Below are positions 45,627 to 58,035 of a DNA stretch of 64,000 nucleotides, piece after piece. Within the stretch, counting starts at the first letter, position 1. Each line of letters starts with the position of its first letter. The stretch lies in NCBI RefSeq assembly GCF_945859705.1, contig NC_079135.1, positions 80,236,253 to 80,300,252 of the forward strand, in the 5' to 3' direction. Source of the stretch: Episyrphus balteatus. Its lineage: Eukaryota > Arthropoda > Insecta > Diptera > Syrphidae. The notes beneath the pieces are model-generated. The model was not told the DNA's origin and did not search any database. It saw only the letters and a program-made list of their open reading frames with translations. The position numbers and the translations under genes are program-made.

Positions 45627-46173
45627 TATATGGATAAGTAAATTCTTTCATTTGTACATGGATATGATGATTTAGAATCTTTATTGTTTTAATAATTTGA
45701 ATTTTGAAGAATTTTCAATTTGGAAATTTTATGGGATTCAATGTTCTTAAACAATTTCTGAATCTCATGACTCATAAGGTTTTTACATTGAAGCAAATAT
45801 AAACATAAATACTGTCAAAAAAGGTAAGAAAACATGAAAAAAAGAGGATAAAATAGAACCTTTTTTTTGGGGATTTTCGAAAAAAAAAATCCACAGGTTA
45901 AAAACATTGTCGAAAAAAAATCATTTTAAAAATGCTTTCGAATACAAATATATTTCTTGTCTTGTCTTTTATTCGGAAGCAGATTTCTTCGGATGAAAGC
46001 AGGGACGGATTTAAAGCTGTGGGGGTCCAGGGGCTGCTAACTTATTTTCAAAATAAAATTAAAATTATTCAATTCCATTTTACTAATAAAGCTCTTTATT
46101 CCCATATGTATGTGTTTTTTTTTAGTTTAAATAAAATTAAATGTATGCACTTCAAAACTTTGGATATTACCTA

Positions 46174-46397
46174 GGGTAGAGTTGCCTATTTGCGGCCGTC
46201 CCCAGTTTCCGGCCACCCTTCGGAAAATCGTTATAACAAGAAATTTCGTAGCGTTTATTCTAAATTTTCGCTCTTATGCTGTTCTAACATAAGAGAACAG
46301 CAAAATTTTGGAATAAACCCCACGAAATCATTAGTTATAAAGATTTTCCGAAAGGTGGCCGGAAACTGGGGGCGGCCGCAAATAGGCAACTCTACCC
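46174..46397. mobile_element. 224-bp hairpin MITE, TA target
   Basis: Almost the whole element is an inverted repeat with ends GGGTAGAGTTGCCTATTTGC and arms containing GGCCGG. TA flanks both ends (46172-46173 and 46398-46399). It is GC-richer than its surroundings. No coding capacity. Confidence 0.85.
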
Positions 46398-46508
46398 TAT
46401 ATGCTTTGGCTTATTCTTAGGAGAGATTAATTACAAATCTCATTTTGACTGGATATCTTACATATTTCGAATTACTTTGTGACAAAGCTTGGAGGCTTCC
46501 AGTTAAAA

Positions 46509-46870
46509 GCCTAGTACGCTGCTGATGCGAAACGAAATTTTCCATACAAAATTTCGTTAAAACGAAAAATTTCATTTTGCTTTTCTTTTTTCAGTATACG
46601 CAGCATTAGCGAAAAATTGGAGAGTTTTCACTCATTTGTCACTTACTTTTTACTGTCCTGTGCATTTTTCTTGACTCCAAGAGCAGTTTTATTCATTTAT
46701 TTCTTGCTTTAAAAATTATTTTCTGTTGATTTTTCTTGATTTTAAATTAATTTTTATTTTTTTTTATTTTGATTTTGACAGAATTCGATGATATTTTTCG
46801 TTAGCATTTTCGTTGTCGACTTTGGAGACTTGAAATTTTTTCGTTTCGCATCAGCAGCGTAGTACTAGGC
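46509..46870. mobile_element. MITE with GCCTAGTAC ends
   Basis: The left end GCCTAGTACGCTGCTGATGC and the right end GCATCAGCAGCGTAGTACTAGGC form an inverted pair of about 30 bp with a 3-base difference in spacing. The interior is AT-rich and noncoding. Confidence 0.7.
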
Positions 46871-47589
46871 TAAAAACGGGAATTTCTGAAATATTAATAT
46901 AATCTGAAATTTATACTATTTGCTTTTTCTATGAAATCTTGGTTTTTGGTATTGATTGAATTTGTAAAGAAAATTTGTTTTTTTTGTTAACTAAAATTTT
47001 GCGTATTACAAAGTTTCTTTGTTTTTTTTTTTTTGATTTTGTGGAGGCCCCTGAAAGACTCGAAATCAGTTTTGGTTTGTCGTTTTGGGTTCATAGTGAG
47101 CAGGACTATGAATTTAGGTACAAAATTTAGAATTTTTTTTTTTTTTATTTTCGAAAAAAATATTCAAGGTTAACCCCTTGTCGAAAAAAAAGTATTTAAA
47201 AAAAAATTCATTGGAATCCATCGAGTGAGACATCATAAGAAAGTTCTCTTTGAGCTCTTTTAATAGGAGAAAACCGAAAGTTTCTCTGAGGTCGGGTTGC
47301 TGAGTCATTTTGAAATTCTGACATTTCGAAGCAAATATCTTCTGATGAAAGACCCGAAATTAGTTTTGGTTTGAAGTTATGAGTTAATAGTGAGCATGAC
47401 TATGAATTAATGTACAAAATTTAGAAATCTATTTTTTTTTTGGATTTTCGAAAAAAAAATCCAAGTTTAACCCCTGTTGAAAAAAATGCATTTTAAAAAA
47501 TCTTCTTCAAATCCTTCGAGTGGGATATCATAAGAAAGTTCTCTTTAAGATCTTTTAATAAAAGAAAACCGAAAGTTTCTTTGTGGAAT

Positions 47590-50500
47590 TATTTATATTT
47601 GAAATATTTTTTGTATGACAGCATTTATTTTCGATATTAAAAGAAAAAAAAAAAAAAATAGTTAAAAATAATATTGCATTTTGATGATACAGATTAACCC
47701 CCGTTTTGAGTTTACATACAAAAAAAAAAAAAAAACACAAGAAAATGTTATTCCTAAAACAAGTTCATTCGTATGAAAGTGAGTGAAGCTGAAATAATTC
47801 TTATAACATGTCAAATTAAATTAATGGATCATTACGTTGGTTTTTATTAGTCCATAGTTTATCCTTCAAGTGCCTGAACATGACAAGTTAAAATCATCAT
47901 CAAAGTGATTTTTTTTCTCTGTAGTCTGTATTTCGTATACAAAAGAGAACAAAATGCCTATTTATTAGTATAATATCATTGTTGATGTTATCATATAAAT
48001 TGACATTAAAAATTGATGACCATTACAACTTTGACAGAAAATAGAGTCGCCTCAATACAAGTGGATTATAGCTTATAGGTAAACTTTCCCTATAGCATGT
48101 GCGACATAAGGTACCAAGAGTTTTCTCTATGAATTTTATGCAACTCAAGCAGAAATTAACACAAAACGTAGAATTTTATTACCACTCATAAAGTCACCAT
48201 GGAATTTTAGTGACAGCTCGAGCTACGCATGAAATAAAAAAAAAAAACTAAAGACAAATGACTGCCAAAGCAAATGCGATTTGGGGCGGAAAAATTTTCT
48301 TTTTCTGCCTTTTCTGTCATCCCCCCTATCAACGAGTATATATATTAAACAGGCCTCAAAAAAATTAAAAAGCTTTCTGTGGTCCGGTTTGTCAGCAGAA
48401 ATTTATCAAATTCACTGGCCACTAACAAATGCCAACATGTGCTTCTGGGCAGGAATCGCATCAGGCTTATAACGACATCAAAAAAAAAGGACAAAAACAA
48501 ATACAAAAAATTAAACGAAGAAAAACAAATTCGTGTACCGACTAAGAGGAGCGTATATCTTCTATTAGATCGTCTGGGGAAAACTATATGACAGTCCTTG
48601 AAGGATGATTCCCTCAAATGACATATTGCCATCATTTGTATTTGGAAATATAACGTCGTCGTCGTCCTTTGTTTACACACCACCAAAAACCCAAACACAC
48701 GTTGAAACTTTCAAGGCATCACCAGTCACCACATCGCATCGCCAAAGCCCAAATAGAACAAAAACCCATGGATGCTTTCCCATTTAAGCAAACAAAAACA
48801 CGTTACAAATGGCGATATTCGTGGGGGAATCAAGGACGTTTTTCTGGCATACATATTTGCCACCAGCTACAAATAGGTATCCCTTTCTTCGAGAAGCTTA
48901 AGTTTTGCTATAACTTATTATATCGTCACAGGAAAGTATTACGAAATGTGCTTTACTATAAGTATTGCATCGTGCCAAAGCGTTCTAGTATATTGGGGCA
49001 CTCAGACTCCTACTCCTACTCGATATGGTACAAGAGTAGATGAGGTGACGCGAAGGATATAACTAAAAAAGCACTCCTGATTTTACACCAAACCAAGTGC
49101 AGGGAAAATATTTTTCAGTAAAAGAAACACACTAAAGTACAAGGTTCGATGTGGTCTCGTACTTTACGAAATATGACCATCAGGAGCACGGGGATATAGG
49201 ACGATGAATACGTGCACACTCAACTTGTTCGCTTAATCATATTTAATCCTTGGCACCGCAACTATTTATTTTTTTGGCGGAACACTAAAAAAGGATAGTG
49301 CACTTGTATAAAGAAGTGAATTCGCGAACCAATCTAGGATGTACTGTATCAAGTTGAGGGTTTTCATTGTACGTGTCGGAAAATTGAAGAGAATCTGTTT
49401 CTCTTTTTTTTTTTTAAGTTGAACAAAAGTGATTCAGTTTTTAAACAATTTTACATCAGTGCTTTTTTTAAGTTGAATTGAATTTATCCCTAGCAAAATG
49501 TTTAACCTAACTATAGAATTCATGACTTGTTCTGAGCAAAATTATAGCCCCCCCCTGAAAAAAAAAACTATAAAGATGGAGAAAAGCGGAAGTTGTAAGA
49601 TAAGACATTTTTACGACTGTAAGAAAAATTATCAACTTCAGAACTATTTGTATGTAGGTCAACTCTGCAAGTATGTAAGTTAATATTTGTGGCTTAAGAA
49701 ACAATGTACGGCGAGATATCTTGAAATGTAAATCATCCCAAAAAAACAAGAATTTTACTGGGCCAAATCTCTTCAACATGAATGTTTGATGAAAAAAATA
49801 AGTAAGCTTGTAGCAATGCACATGTGAAATGAAAAAAAAAAAATTTTGGAATCACGTTTCAAATATTGGTTTCAACCTTTTTTACTAATTCTTACTCTCG
49901 AATAAAGTAACAATCCAAAAAATTAAATAAATCCCTAATATTTGTGAACGGTTTTTTAATCATCGATGAATATTAAATGCTTGATGGATTGGACTGAAAA
50001 GAGTTTTTTAGAGATAATTTGGAATTGCAGTCCTTACATCATGGATTTTGGGATTAAAAAATTATAATTTCGGAATTTGTGTTAAGAAATGAACAGGAAC
50101 GTATCAAGAAAAAGTACATATGTACATACATATCTATGTTTTATATGCGGTAATTAAAAATACTTACATTTCTTCCTGTGAAGATACTTACTTACATATG
50201 TTGCTATAATGGTGATCCCTCCTAAAATTGCAGATTTTTTTTGTGATTTTAATATTTTGAAGTTATCGATTTGAAGTTTTCGAAAATTATTCTACCGATC
50301 TGAAGTGTTTTTCTTTTTACTCAAAAGGAAAATGTTCTTCGATCTACTTTTTTTCGATTTTATTATACAGCGATAGTTGAATAAGATTTAAAATTTAAAA
50401 AATATTTGTTTTTGTTTTCATATATTCATAGTTAATTCCTCATATCTATTCATAGAAGTGACAAATAAAGCCGCTACGAATGAGATGTAGCGCCATAGTC

Positions 50501-50600
50501 GCTTTACTATGCTAAGCGTTCAAAAGCCAAAAAGTCCCTGAAAAGTTCTTTTCGGTTACAAAGTAACCAAAACTATAACAACAAAAAAATGCAATTTTTA
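47590..50600. other. Intergenic, no gene supported
   Basis: Short frames exist on both strands around 48281-49043 and 49498-49821, but none shows a family motif, signal peptide with a clear start, or splice context. A CCTACTCCTACTCG stretch lies near 49010. The area appears to be unique DNA that could be an intron or intergenic. Confidence 0.35.
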
Positions 50601-50602
50601 TA

Positions 50603-50859
50603 AATTCGTCGGTCTCATGAGAGAACCTAGTAACTCCCAAAATCAAAATTTTACAGGAGAGACGAAAGAGTAAACAAACAACAGAGTAGTTGGGAAGAAA
50701 AGCGCTGTGCAAAATTTAAATTTAAGTCTATTTAGAGTTTTCGGAATGACCCCAAATTTTCTGGTTTGCTTCGCTGACATATTTTCTAAAGAATGTCATT
50801 CAAAAGTCAATTTTGAAAAAAAGTGGAGTTACGAGGTTTTCTTATGAGACCGACGAATT
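50603..50859. mobile_element. MITE with AATTCGTCGGTCTCAT ends
   Basis: The left 34 bases and the right 35 bases (50825-50859) form an imperfect inverted repeat beginning AATTCGTCGGTCTCAT. The 190-bp interior is AT-rich and noncoding. Confidence 0.7.
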
Positions 50860-51304
50860 GTTTATTCGAATTCGTTTCGTGTTTTTGTACCTAATATTGT
50901 AGAAACATTTTTTAATATTTGATTACTATTTTTTTCTGTTTTCTGCATTTTGTTTTTCTGTTTATTTATTAAAACTGCTTATTTATTAAAATTTTTGTTG
51001 AATTATTGAGTTCAAGTTTTTAATTTATTAATTTAATTTTGATTTGGTTTTGTTGACACCTAGGCCGAAGATTTAATTCATATAATATGTATTTTGTCCA
51101 TGTGCAATGTGGCGTATACGTGTTCTAATTTCTATTTGTTTGTTTGAAATATTGATTTAATGGGATTGAACTAAAAAAAAAATTAAAACATTCCTACTTT
51201 TTCAGGAAAGATAGAAAATGTAATACCAAAGAGAGAGAGAGAAATGAGTAGACGTAGAATTTCTGTATTTATAGCAGGTTCAAAAAATTGTTTTTTTTTT
51301 TTTT

Positions 51305-52945
51305 GACGTGATAACGTCTTATAAATCGATGAACCATGGCAGCCACCACAAAAAAGTGACGCTATTTTCTAACGTTACACTCTCGCACTTTCGCAGTGCG
51401 TCAAAAAATTTCAATTAAAAATTAATAATAAAACAATTAGAGATACAAATATTTTCTATAGCTTATTTAAAAGATAATAACCTAAAGCTTAATCCAATTG
51501 AAGGATTTTTATAAATTCCGTCTTTTAATAGGGTAAACAGAAGTAAAACGGAAAGATGAAATTTTTGCTAAAATCTAAACGCGAAGTTGTAGAGAGTTGA
51601 TGATTTTGGGTAAAGAAATTTAGGGAAAAAAAATTAGGCGTCTGATACGGATTTTTTTCCAACACTGCGTTTCGAAATATAAATTTTTTAAAACACCTTG
51701 TTTTTTAGGGGTATTTTTGGGTAATTTTTGGTTTTTAGCTTTTTTTTTTGGAGCGTTCAAAAAATCTCAAACTTATAGGACATGTAGGTTTTTGCCTTAT
51801 GCATACATGTGCAAAAAATTGGAATCGTTTAGTGAGTTTTGACTGAATAACAGAAGAAACAAGTTTTAAAAAAACACTTTTTTTGACCGTTTTTAACCGA
51901 TTCTCATCGTTTTTTATTTTTATCTTTTTTTCTTTAATAGATACAGGAATAAAGTATGTATATGGAGTAATGATAGACCATCACTACGACTATATGTGTG
52001 CGAATCATTTTTGTTTCAATCATTTTCGTGAACACAATTTTGAGATAACGGTAAAATAAAATTTTAGAATTCAACAGGTTATAACTTTTGACCAAGAGCA
52101 GATAGAAATTTTATTAAACTTTTATGAGCATCCTGATACAATTACCTTTCATTTGGTATATCACAAATAACGGTAGACTAACTACAAGCTACACAATGTT
52201 AAATCAAGAAACTTTCGAAAAACATCAAAACACCAGTGGAGATCTGTTGATGTTGCCCCCCCAAACAGACACCAGTGTGGGAAGTACCGTATTCTCAGTC
52301 TGGAAATTCAACATGGTTGACTTTAAAAAATTCTAACTTCTCTTGTAGGCGGTGAAATAATAAGCTTTCACATGGTATATATTTTTTATAGGTTGTCAAA
52401 CAAAAAATTGATTCCATTCCCTGAGAACATAAAAATAAATGTTTTTTTTTTTTGCTTTTTTTAATGAAATTTGATCGAGTTCAAAAAATTCTAGCTCTTT
52501 TTCTAGATGTCTCATCTACTTGATCGATATATATATTTTGAGCTAAGACAATAAACTTTCAGATGGTATACAATTTTTTTTAGGTTATTAGGGAAAAAAT
52601 TGGAATTAATGACGTGAGAAGATAAAAATTCATGCTTTTTTTTGCTTTTTTGATGAAAATGATCGTTTTCAATAAATTATTTTATACTTTTTGCGCATTG
52701 TAAAAAATTTAAAAATGGTTATATTCTTAAGAAGAAAAACTTGGCTTTTAAATTGCATAATTTTTTTTTTGTAAGCTTTTAAAATAAAAAAATTAATATA
52801 ATGAGAAAATAAAAAAAGGTATTTTTTTAGCTTTTTCTTTTAAATTATGATTGTTTAAAATAAGTAAACGCTTCAATTGACTCATTTTAAACAAAAGCAC
52901 ACAACCTGTTTTCTGACGACGTCATCACGTAAAATCATCGTCCGT
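51305..52945. repeat. Unnamed dispersed repeat, copy 1
   Basis: Starts with GACGTGATAACGTC after a T-run and ends near GACGTCATCACGT and AAAATCATCGTCCGT. The same landmarks and much of the interior (for example GCGTTTCGAAATAT and GCGTTCAAAAAATCTCAAAC) recur in order at 56503-60676. The ends contain an inverted ACGTGAT motif. No coding frame. It is probably a non-autonomous DNA transposon. Confidence 0.65.
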
Positions 52946-52949
52946 AAAC

Positions 52950-55150
52950 CGGCTTTACAGGCAACCTCTTTTTTTTTATTCAAAAAAGTTTTTTTTTTTA
53001 ATAATCATGTAAAGCAGTTCTGAAATTTGTACATTCCGTCTCGTTATCAATGCTGCAAGCACTTTGAAACAGAGTAGTTTTTGAGTGTAATGAAAATAAT
53101 ACATTTATAAAAAAAATTGTTATTAATTCAAAAGTATTTCCTTATTTGCCAAGCTAAACAGATTTGGATAATGATACGTAACATTAGTTTTGGTACTAAA
53201 AAATTCAATTACCAAAAACACTTTACTTCCAAGTTTGCATTGGCAATTTACAATGCTAAGGTTTTTTACCGACTTCCAAAAAGGAGGAGATATTCAATTC
53301 GTCTGTATTTTTTTTTTAGTTTTTTTTTTTTTTTTGTGTTTGTTACCTCATAACTTTGGACTGAGTGAACCAATTTTGAAAATTCTATTTGTACTGGAAA
53401 GCTGCAAGGTTTCGTTCAATTTCGTTCAGTTCTGGCCATAGGAACCATTAGAAAAACCATAAAATTCAGTTTTGATCCATGGAAGTCGGTTTTGTTTTTT
53501 GTTAAAAAATCATTATTTATTCTACTAATGTAAAAAAAAAAACAAACAAAAACAAAAAAATCGCATTTCCCAGACGATGAATTATTTTCAGGTTAATAAC
53601 CAAAGCTTGACAAATTTTGTTCAACATTATTGAAAGAATTACATTTGGCCTATGACCAGTTAAAGAAGTTACGGATTTAATATGTATACCTTTTCAAATA
53701 TCATCAGGCCAGTTATATAAGAATCTCATTTTTTTTTTTTTTTGAAAATTGTTGAACAACTGTTTGGACTTCATGACTTTTAGCCCTTTAACATAATTTC
53801 TAATTTGTATTTTATTCTTTTAAAATTGTTACAAGGATTAAATAGAGTGTGAAAAATGTAATTAAGGACGATTAGACACAGAAGTTGATTGCATTCTTCT
53901 TCATATGCATAAACTTATTTAAAAATGTATTTGCTTTGTCAGCAAATAAATTTATGTGAAACAGGCAAAATTGTGTTTCTGATTTCATGCAGAGAATTAA
54001 CGGCGGCAGCCCAAGCTTTTTAAGTTTTTATATAGAATATTTTATATAGTAGTTGTTTTAGTGTGCGTTTGTGTGTGTGGTGGCGAATGAGCTGCAGCCA
54101 GACGCAATTTATATGCAAATTTAATGGGTTCTTGTACATGCACCACACAGTTCCCTTCTGACGTTAAAAAACAAAAAAAAAAAAAAAAACATGAAAAAAA
54201 ACTTAAGCCCGTTCTCAAGACTATGGATATAACTTAAGATACCTTTGTGGATGACACTCGAGATCTTTATTTGTCTAACAAACACATACTCTTACTCGTA
54301 CGCCCAGCTCCAGTTCCATAATATTGATACCAAATAAAGTGTCCCCATCCTGGGGGTATGTTAACGGTACCTCTTCTATCTCTATATCTTAGAGTATAAT
54401 TCTGCCATTCAAATGAAATGACCTTTTTCTGTGTAACGAAATCATTTACTGTCGCTCACAGATGCTTGGCACCTTGGCAAATAAGGATTTTAAAAGCCTC
54501 CTTTGGTTTTTATTGATACTGGCTTTGGCTTCTTTCTGAGCACTTTGTATGCAAATTTTTATGTGTTAAATGCATTTGAGAGGATAGCGCCAACAGATTT
54601 CTATTTTTTTGTCTTTTCTTTACTTTGGCTTTGCTTTGCTTTTCTTTTTCGAAATCGTCGTTATTCTTTGCTGTAAAAGAAAATTAGAGGATTACTGCGG
54701 ATGTCAGACGAAATTAGATGAATTCGTTTGTAGAAAGTGTGGAATTGCAAAAGATATGTATAAGTATATGTTTGTATACGTAAAGCAGGCCGGATTCAGG
54801 ATTTTTTTCATCTTGTAGAGATTGAATGTGTCGTTATCTGCAGAAACGATTTTTTTATGATGATACTGGTGTTTTTGTTTGCTAAATATGTATATTGTAT
54901 AAGCAAAAGAAAAGTGCGTCCAACTTTATAAAGTTGAGCGAAGGGTGCGGGCTGGGCATGTATCGTTAGTTGAGAACCTGTAGTTGAATGTCTACCCCAA
55001 CTGCTGGAAAATATGATAATAGCCTAGGGTTGTTGGTGATATAAGAAACAGAATTTTTCTTTAAGGATATTCAATATTATTAAACACAGTTTAAGTTTTT
55101 CTTCCAAAAAATTATAATACCTACACTTTTTTTGTAGATCTTGTTAATTT
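52950..55150. other. Intergenic, nothing recognised
   Basis: AT-rich at first, more balanced at 54000-54500, where there are GT-rich and unique segments. No frame with a recognisable motif was found. Long T- and A-runs lie near 53310, 53730 and 54170. Confidence 0.4.
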
Positions 55151-55180
55151 TATTTTAAATAAATTTACATTAAACGCTGT

Positions 55181-56452
55181 TTTGAACACGGGGCACATTT
55201 GAACACTGCATATAAAATTTTAGTATATCAATCTTTTTTAGAAGTATTTCGATATTTGAACCCGTCAACACGATATCCATAAATGTCAACGAATTTCCAT
55301 CGTTATCTCGGCTGACTTTCAGATTTATAGGTGGAAGGTGATATTTATAGTGGTTTTGCATTATTTCAGTTTTTTAGTTGTAAGAGTTTAAAAAAAAATT
55401 GGTACGTGATTTCAAAACGCAATACAGTTTTTGTTAATGGTTAATGAATTTTAAACTAATTGACGGTGAATTTTTGAATGAATATATTAATTTTAAATAT
55501 TTATTCAACATTTTATGTCGTTGACACAGTGGGGGCAGTTTTGAACAAGTATGGTGGGGCACTTTTGAACATGTTCAAAACCGCCCGAACAGTTTGTATC
55601 AGACATTTTAAGGACACTTGAATGTGTTTTATTTAATAAATCGTAATGTTCTTATAAAAAAATAATGAAACAAGCATTTGTGGGCAAAATTAACGAAAAA
55701 ATGGGAATATGAACAACATAATTGAAGATTTAAAAAAATGCCTGAATTCTTCAAGTTCTGCTAGACTGTTCTCGATGAGAACTCGATTATATACCGCTTA
55801 AGCGTTATAGAAATTAAAGTCAAGCTACCTACACCAATTAATGCTCCTGGTACATGAAGAACATCCGCTTTGTTAACATTTGGATTTAATGTCTAGAAAT
55901 ATATCTATATACATATATTGAAAATAAATCTATTTTTCTCTGAGAAGTATAAATGGTATGAATACCATTTTTCTAAGATATATTTTAAATGAATTTTTCT
56001 TGGCTTTTGTTTTTCTTTTGAACTTATAAATGTGATAAACTGATAACTATAGTTTAAATTTTAATGTTATTTTTTCTGAGTTTTTATTATTTTTTGGTTA
56101 ATTGAATATGATATAATAATCAATTTGGAGTTTTTGTATGTTCTTATTAAAAAACTAATGAAAAGTTAAGTATTATTTATTCATTACAACGAAATTAATA
56201 CTGATGTTCAAAACTGCCCCTTTCATGTTCAAAACTGCCCCATACATGGGGCACTTTTGAACATAAGATCTAATATTGGTTAAAAATTAAAATTAAATAT
56301 AAATAATATGCTAAAATAACCAGATATAATTTAAAATCGAAGTTCAATATCACTGCTTCATATAAGTAAACTTAACAGATCAATAAATCGAATAAATATC
56401 TTTCTAGCAGTTGCGAAAGCAAAAAGTGTTCAAAACTGCCCCACTCTCCCCT
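55181..56452. repeat. Cluster of GGGGCA-TTTTGAACA motifs, probable element
   Basis: A 15-17-bp motif (GGGGCAGTTTTGAACA and variants) occurs about eight times in both orientations at 55181-55206, 55529-55590, 56204-56265 and 56428-56452. The right edge ends in CCACTCTCCCCTA, which looks like a transposon terminus. The left terminus was not found. Confidence 0.5.
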
Positions 56453-57603
56453 ACCTAATGTTCGAAAGTTATCAGCCACTGCTGATTATCTAGAATTTTT
56501 TTGACGTGATAACGTCTTATAAATCGATGAACCATGGGAGCATCCACGAAAAAGTGACGCCATTTTCTCCCGTTTCACCAGAAATTTTTAGCAGTGCGGC
56601 AAAAATTTCAATTAAAAATTAAAAATAAATTACACTGGTCAACAAAATTGAACTTTTTTTTTGTTACAGAAACCAAGGTATACTTTTCTATAGGATTTTG
56701 GTGTGCTGAGCTCAAATCCGAAGTCAAAAAAAATCTATCACATCACGTTTTTGAGATAATCCCGTTAAAAAATCGAAAATGCCGCTTTTTACCAGTTTTC
56801 GAGATTATTTCTTAGCTTTTGGTTATTTGTTTTAAATAAATTTGTAACGGTTTCTAATAGATCTAAATCTTGTCTTGTCGAAGGTGGTGAATTGCAGTGA
56901 GATACATCAAAGCGTAACCGTGTCAGAGAGTTATACTAAATAATTACTAGTGAGAAACCAGATAACCAGATATAATTTAAAATCGAAGTTCAATATCACT
57001 GCTTCATATAAGTAAACTTAACAGATCAATAAATCGAATAAATATCTTTCTAGCAGTTGCGAAAGCAAAAAGTGTTCAAAACTGCCCCACTCTCCCCTAC
57101 CTAATGTTCGAAAGTTATCAGCCACTGCTGATTATCTAGAATTTTTTTGACGTGATAACGTCTTATAAATCGATGAACCATGGGAGCATCCACGAAAAAG
57201 TGACGCCATTTTCTCCCGTTTCACCAGAAATTTTTAGCAGTGCGGCAAAAATTTCAATTAAAAATTAAAAATAAATTACACTGGTCAACAAAATTGAACT
57301 TTTTTTTTGTTACAGAAACCAAGGTATACTTTTCTATAGGATTTTGGTGTGCTGAGCTCAAATCCGAAGTCAAAAAAAATCTATCACATCACGTTTTTGA
57401 GATAATCCCGTTAAAAAATCGAAAATGCCGCTTTTTACCAGTTTTCGAGATTATTTCTTAGCTTTTGGTTATTTGTTTTAAATAAATTTGTAACGGTTTC
57501 TAATAGATCTAAATCTTGTCTTGTCGAAGGTGGTGAATTGCAGTGAGATACATCAAAGCGTAACCGTGTCAGAGAGTTATACTAAATAATTACTAGTGAG
57601 AAA
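56316..57603. repeat. 646-bp tandem duplication
   Basis: Bases 56316-56957 recur at 56962-57603 with no difference that I could see. The unit includes the right edge of the GGGGCA element, the left end of the unnamed repeat copy 2 and one arm of the CACTGGTC element copy C. A recent duplication or an assembly artefact would both explain it. Confidence 0.93.
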
Positions 57604-58035
57604 AATCTTGTTAAAAACAAGATAAAAACTTACTGGAATGTAAATGAAACGTTGTGTCAAAATTTGAAAGCGATTGGCAAAGAACATTTCGAGATTTACT
57701 ATTAAAAGCAAATAAATATGAGATATACCAAACACGTTGATTTCAATTTCAGATTTCTCAAAGAAGATAAGAGATTTTTAAAAGATTTAAACGGATTAAG
57801 AAAGACAAGATTTAGATCTATTAGAAACCGTTACAAATTTATTTAAAACAAATAACCAAAAGCTAAGAAATAATCTCGAAAACTGGTAAAAAGCGGCATT
57901 TTCGATTTTCTAACGGGATTATCTCAAAAACGTGATGTGGTAGAATTGTTCTGACTTCGGATTCGAGCTCAGCACCCAAAAAACCTATAGAAAAATATAT
58001 CTTGGTGTCTGTAACAAAAACCTTGTTGACCAGTG
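56633..58035. mobile_element. CACTGGTC family, copy C, long inverted arms
   Basis: Left arm begins CACTGGTCAACAAAATTG (56633, duplicated at 57279); the right arm ends in the inverted form at 58035. Arms are about 240 bp. TTA flanks each outer end. The matching position in the unnamed repeat copy 1 (near 51433) lacks the element, so it acts as an empty site. Confidence 0.8.

Larger units (their letters stand above)
46000..47052. mobile_element. hAT-like relic
   Basis: The left end CAGGGACGGATTTAAAG followed by GGGGGTCCAGGGGC is an hAT-type terminus. The right end keeps GGAGGCCCC, but the terminal repeat itself is missing, so the end is deleted. The flank GATGAAAG at the left reappears as TGAAAG at the right. 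Two smaller elements lie inside. Confidence 0.55.
45850..47585 (-). repeat. Diverged reverse copies of the 307-bp repeat
   Basis: Segments 45850-45999 and 47053-47585 carry, on the minus strand, the same landmarks as the 307-bp array: GTTAACCTTG, a long T/A run with TTCGAAAA, and the ACTTTCGGTTTTCT block. Two consecutive units are visible at 47053-47585. They are much more diverged than the array at 35434-36600. An hAT relic separates the two parts. Confidence 0.7.

Noticed and set aside
48281..49043. Cluster of small frames on both strands
   Set aside because: Composition is biased, no conserved motif, no clear start, and the frames overlap each other on opposite strands.
56594..57461. Two identical 73-residue frames
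   Set aside because: They are identical only because of the 646-bp duplication, and each lies in the noncoding arm of a DNA element.
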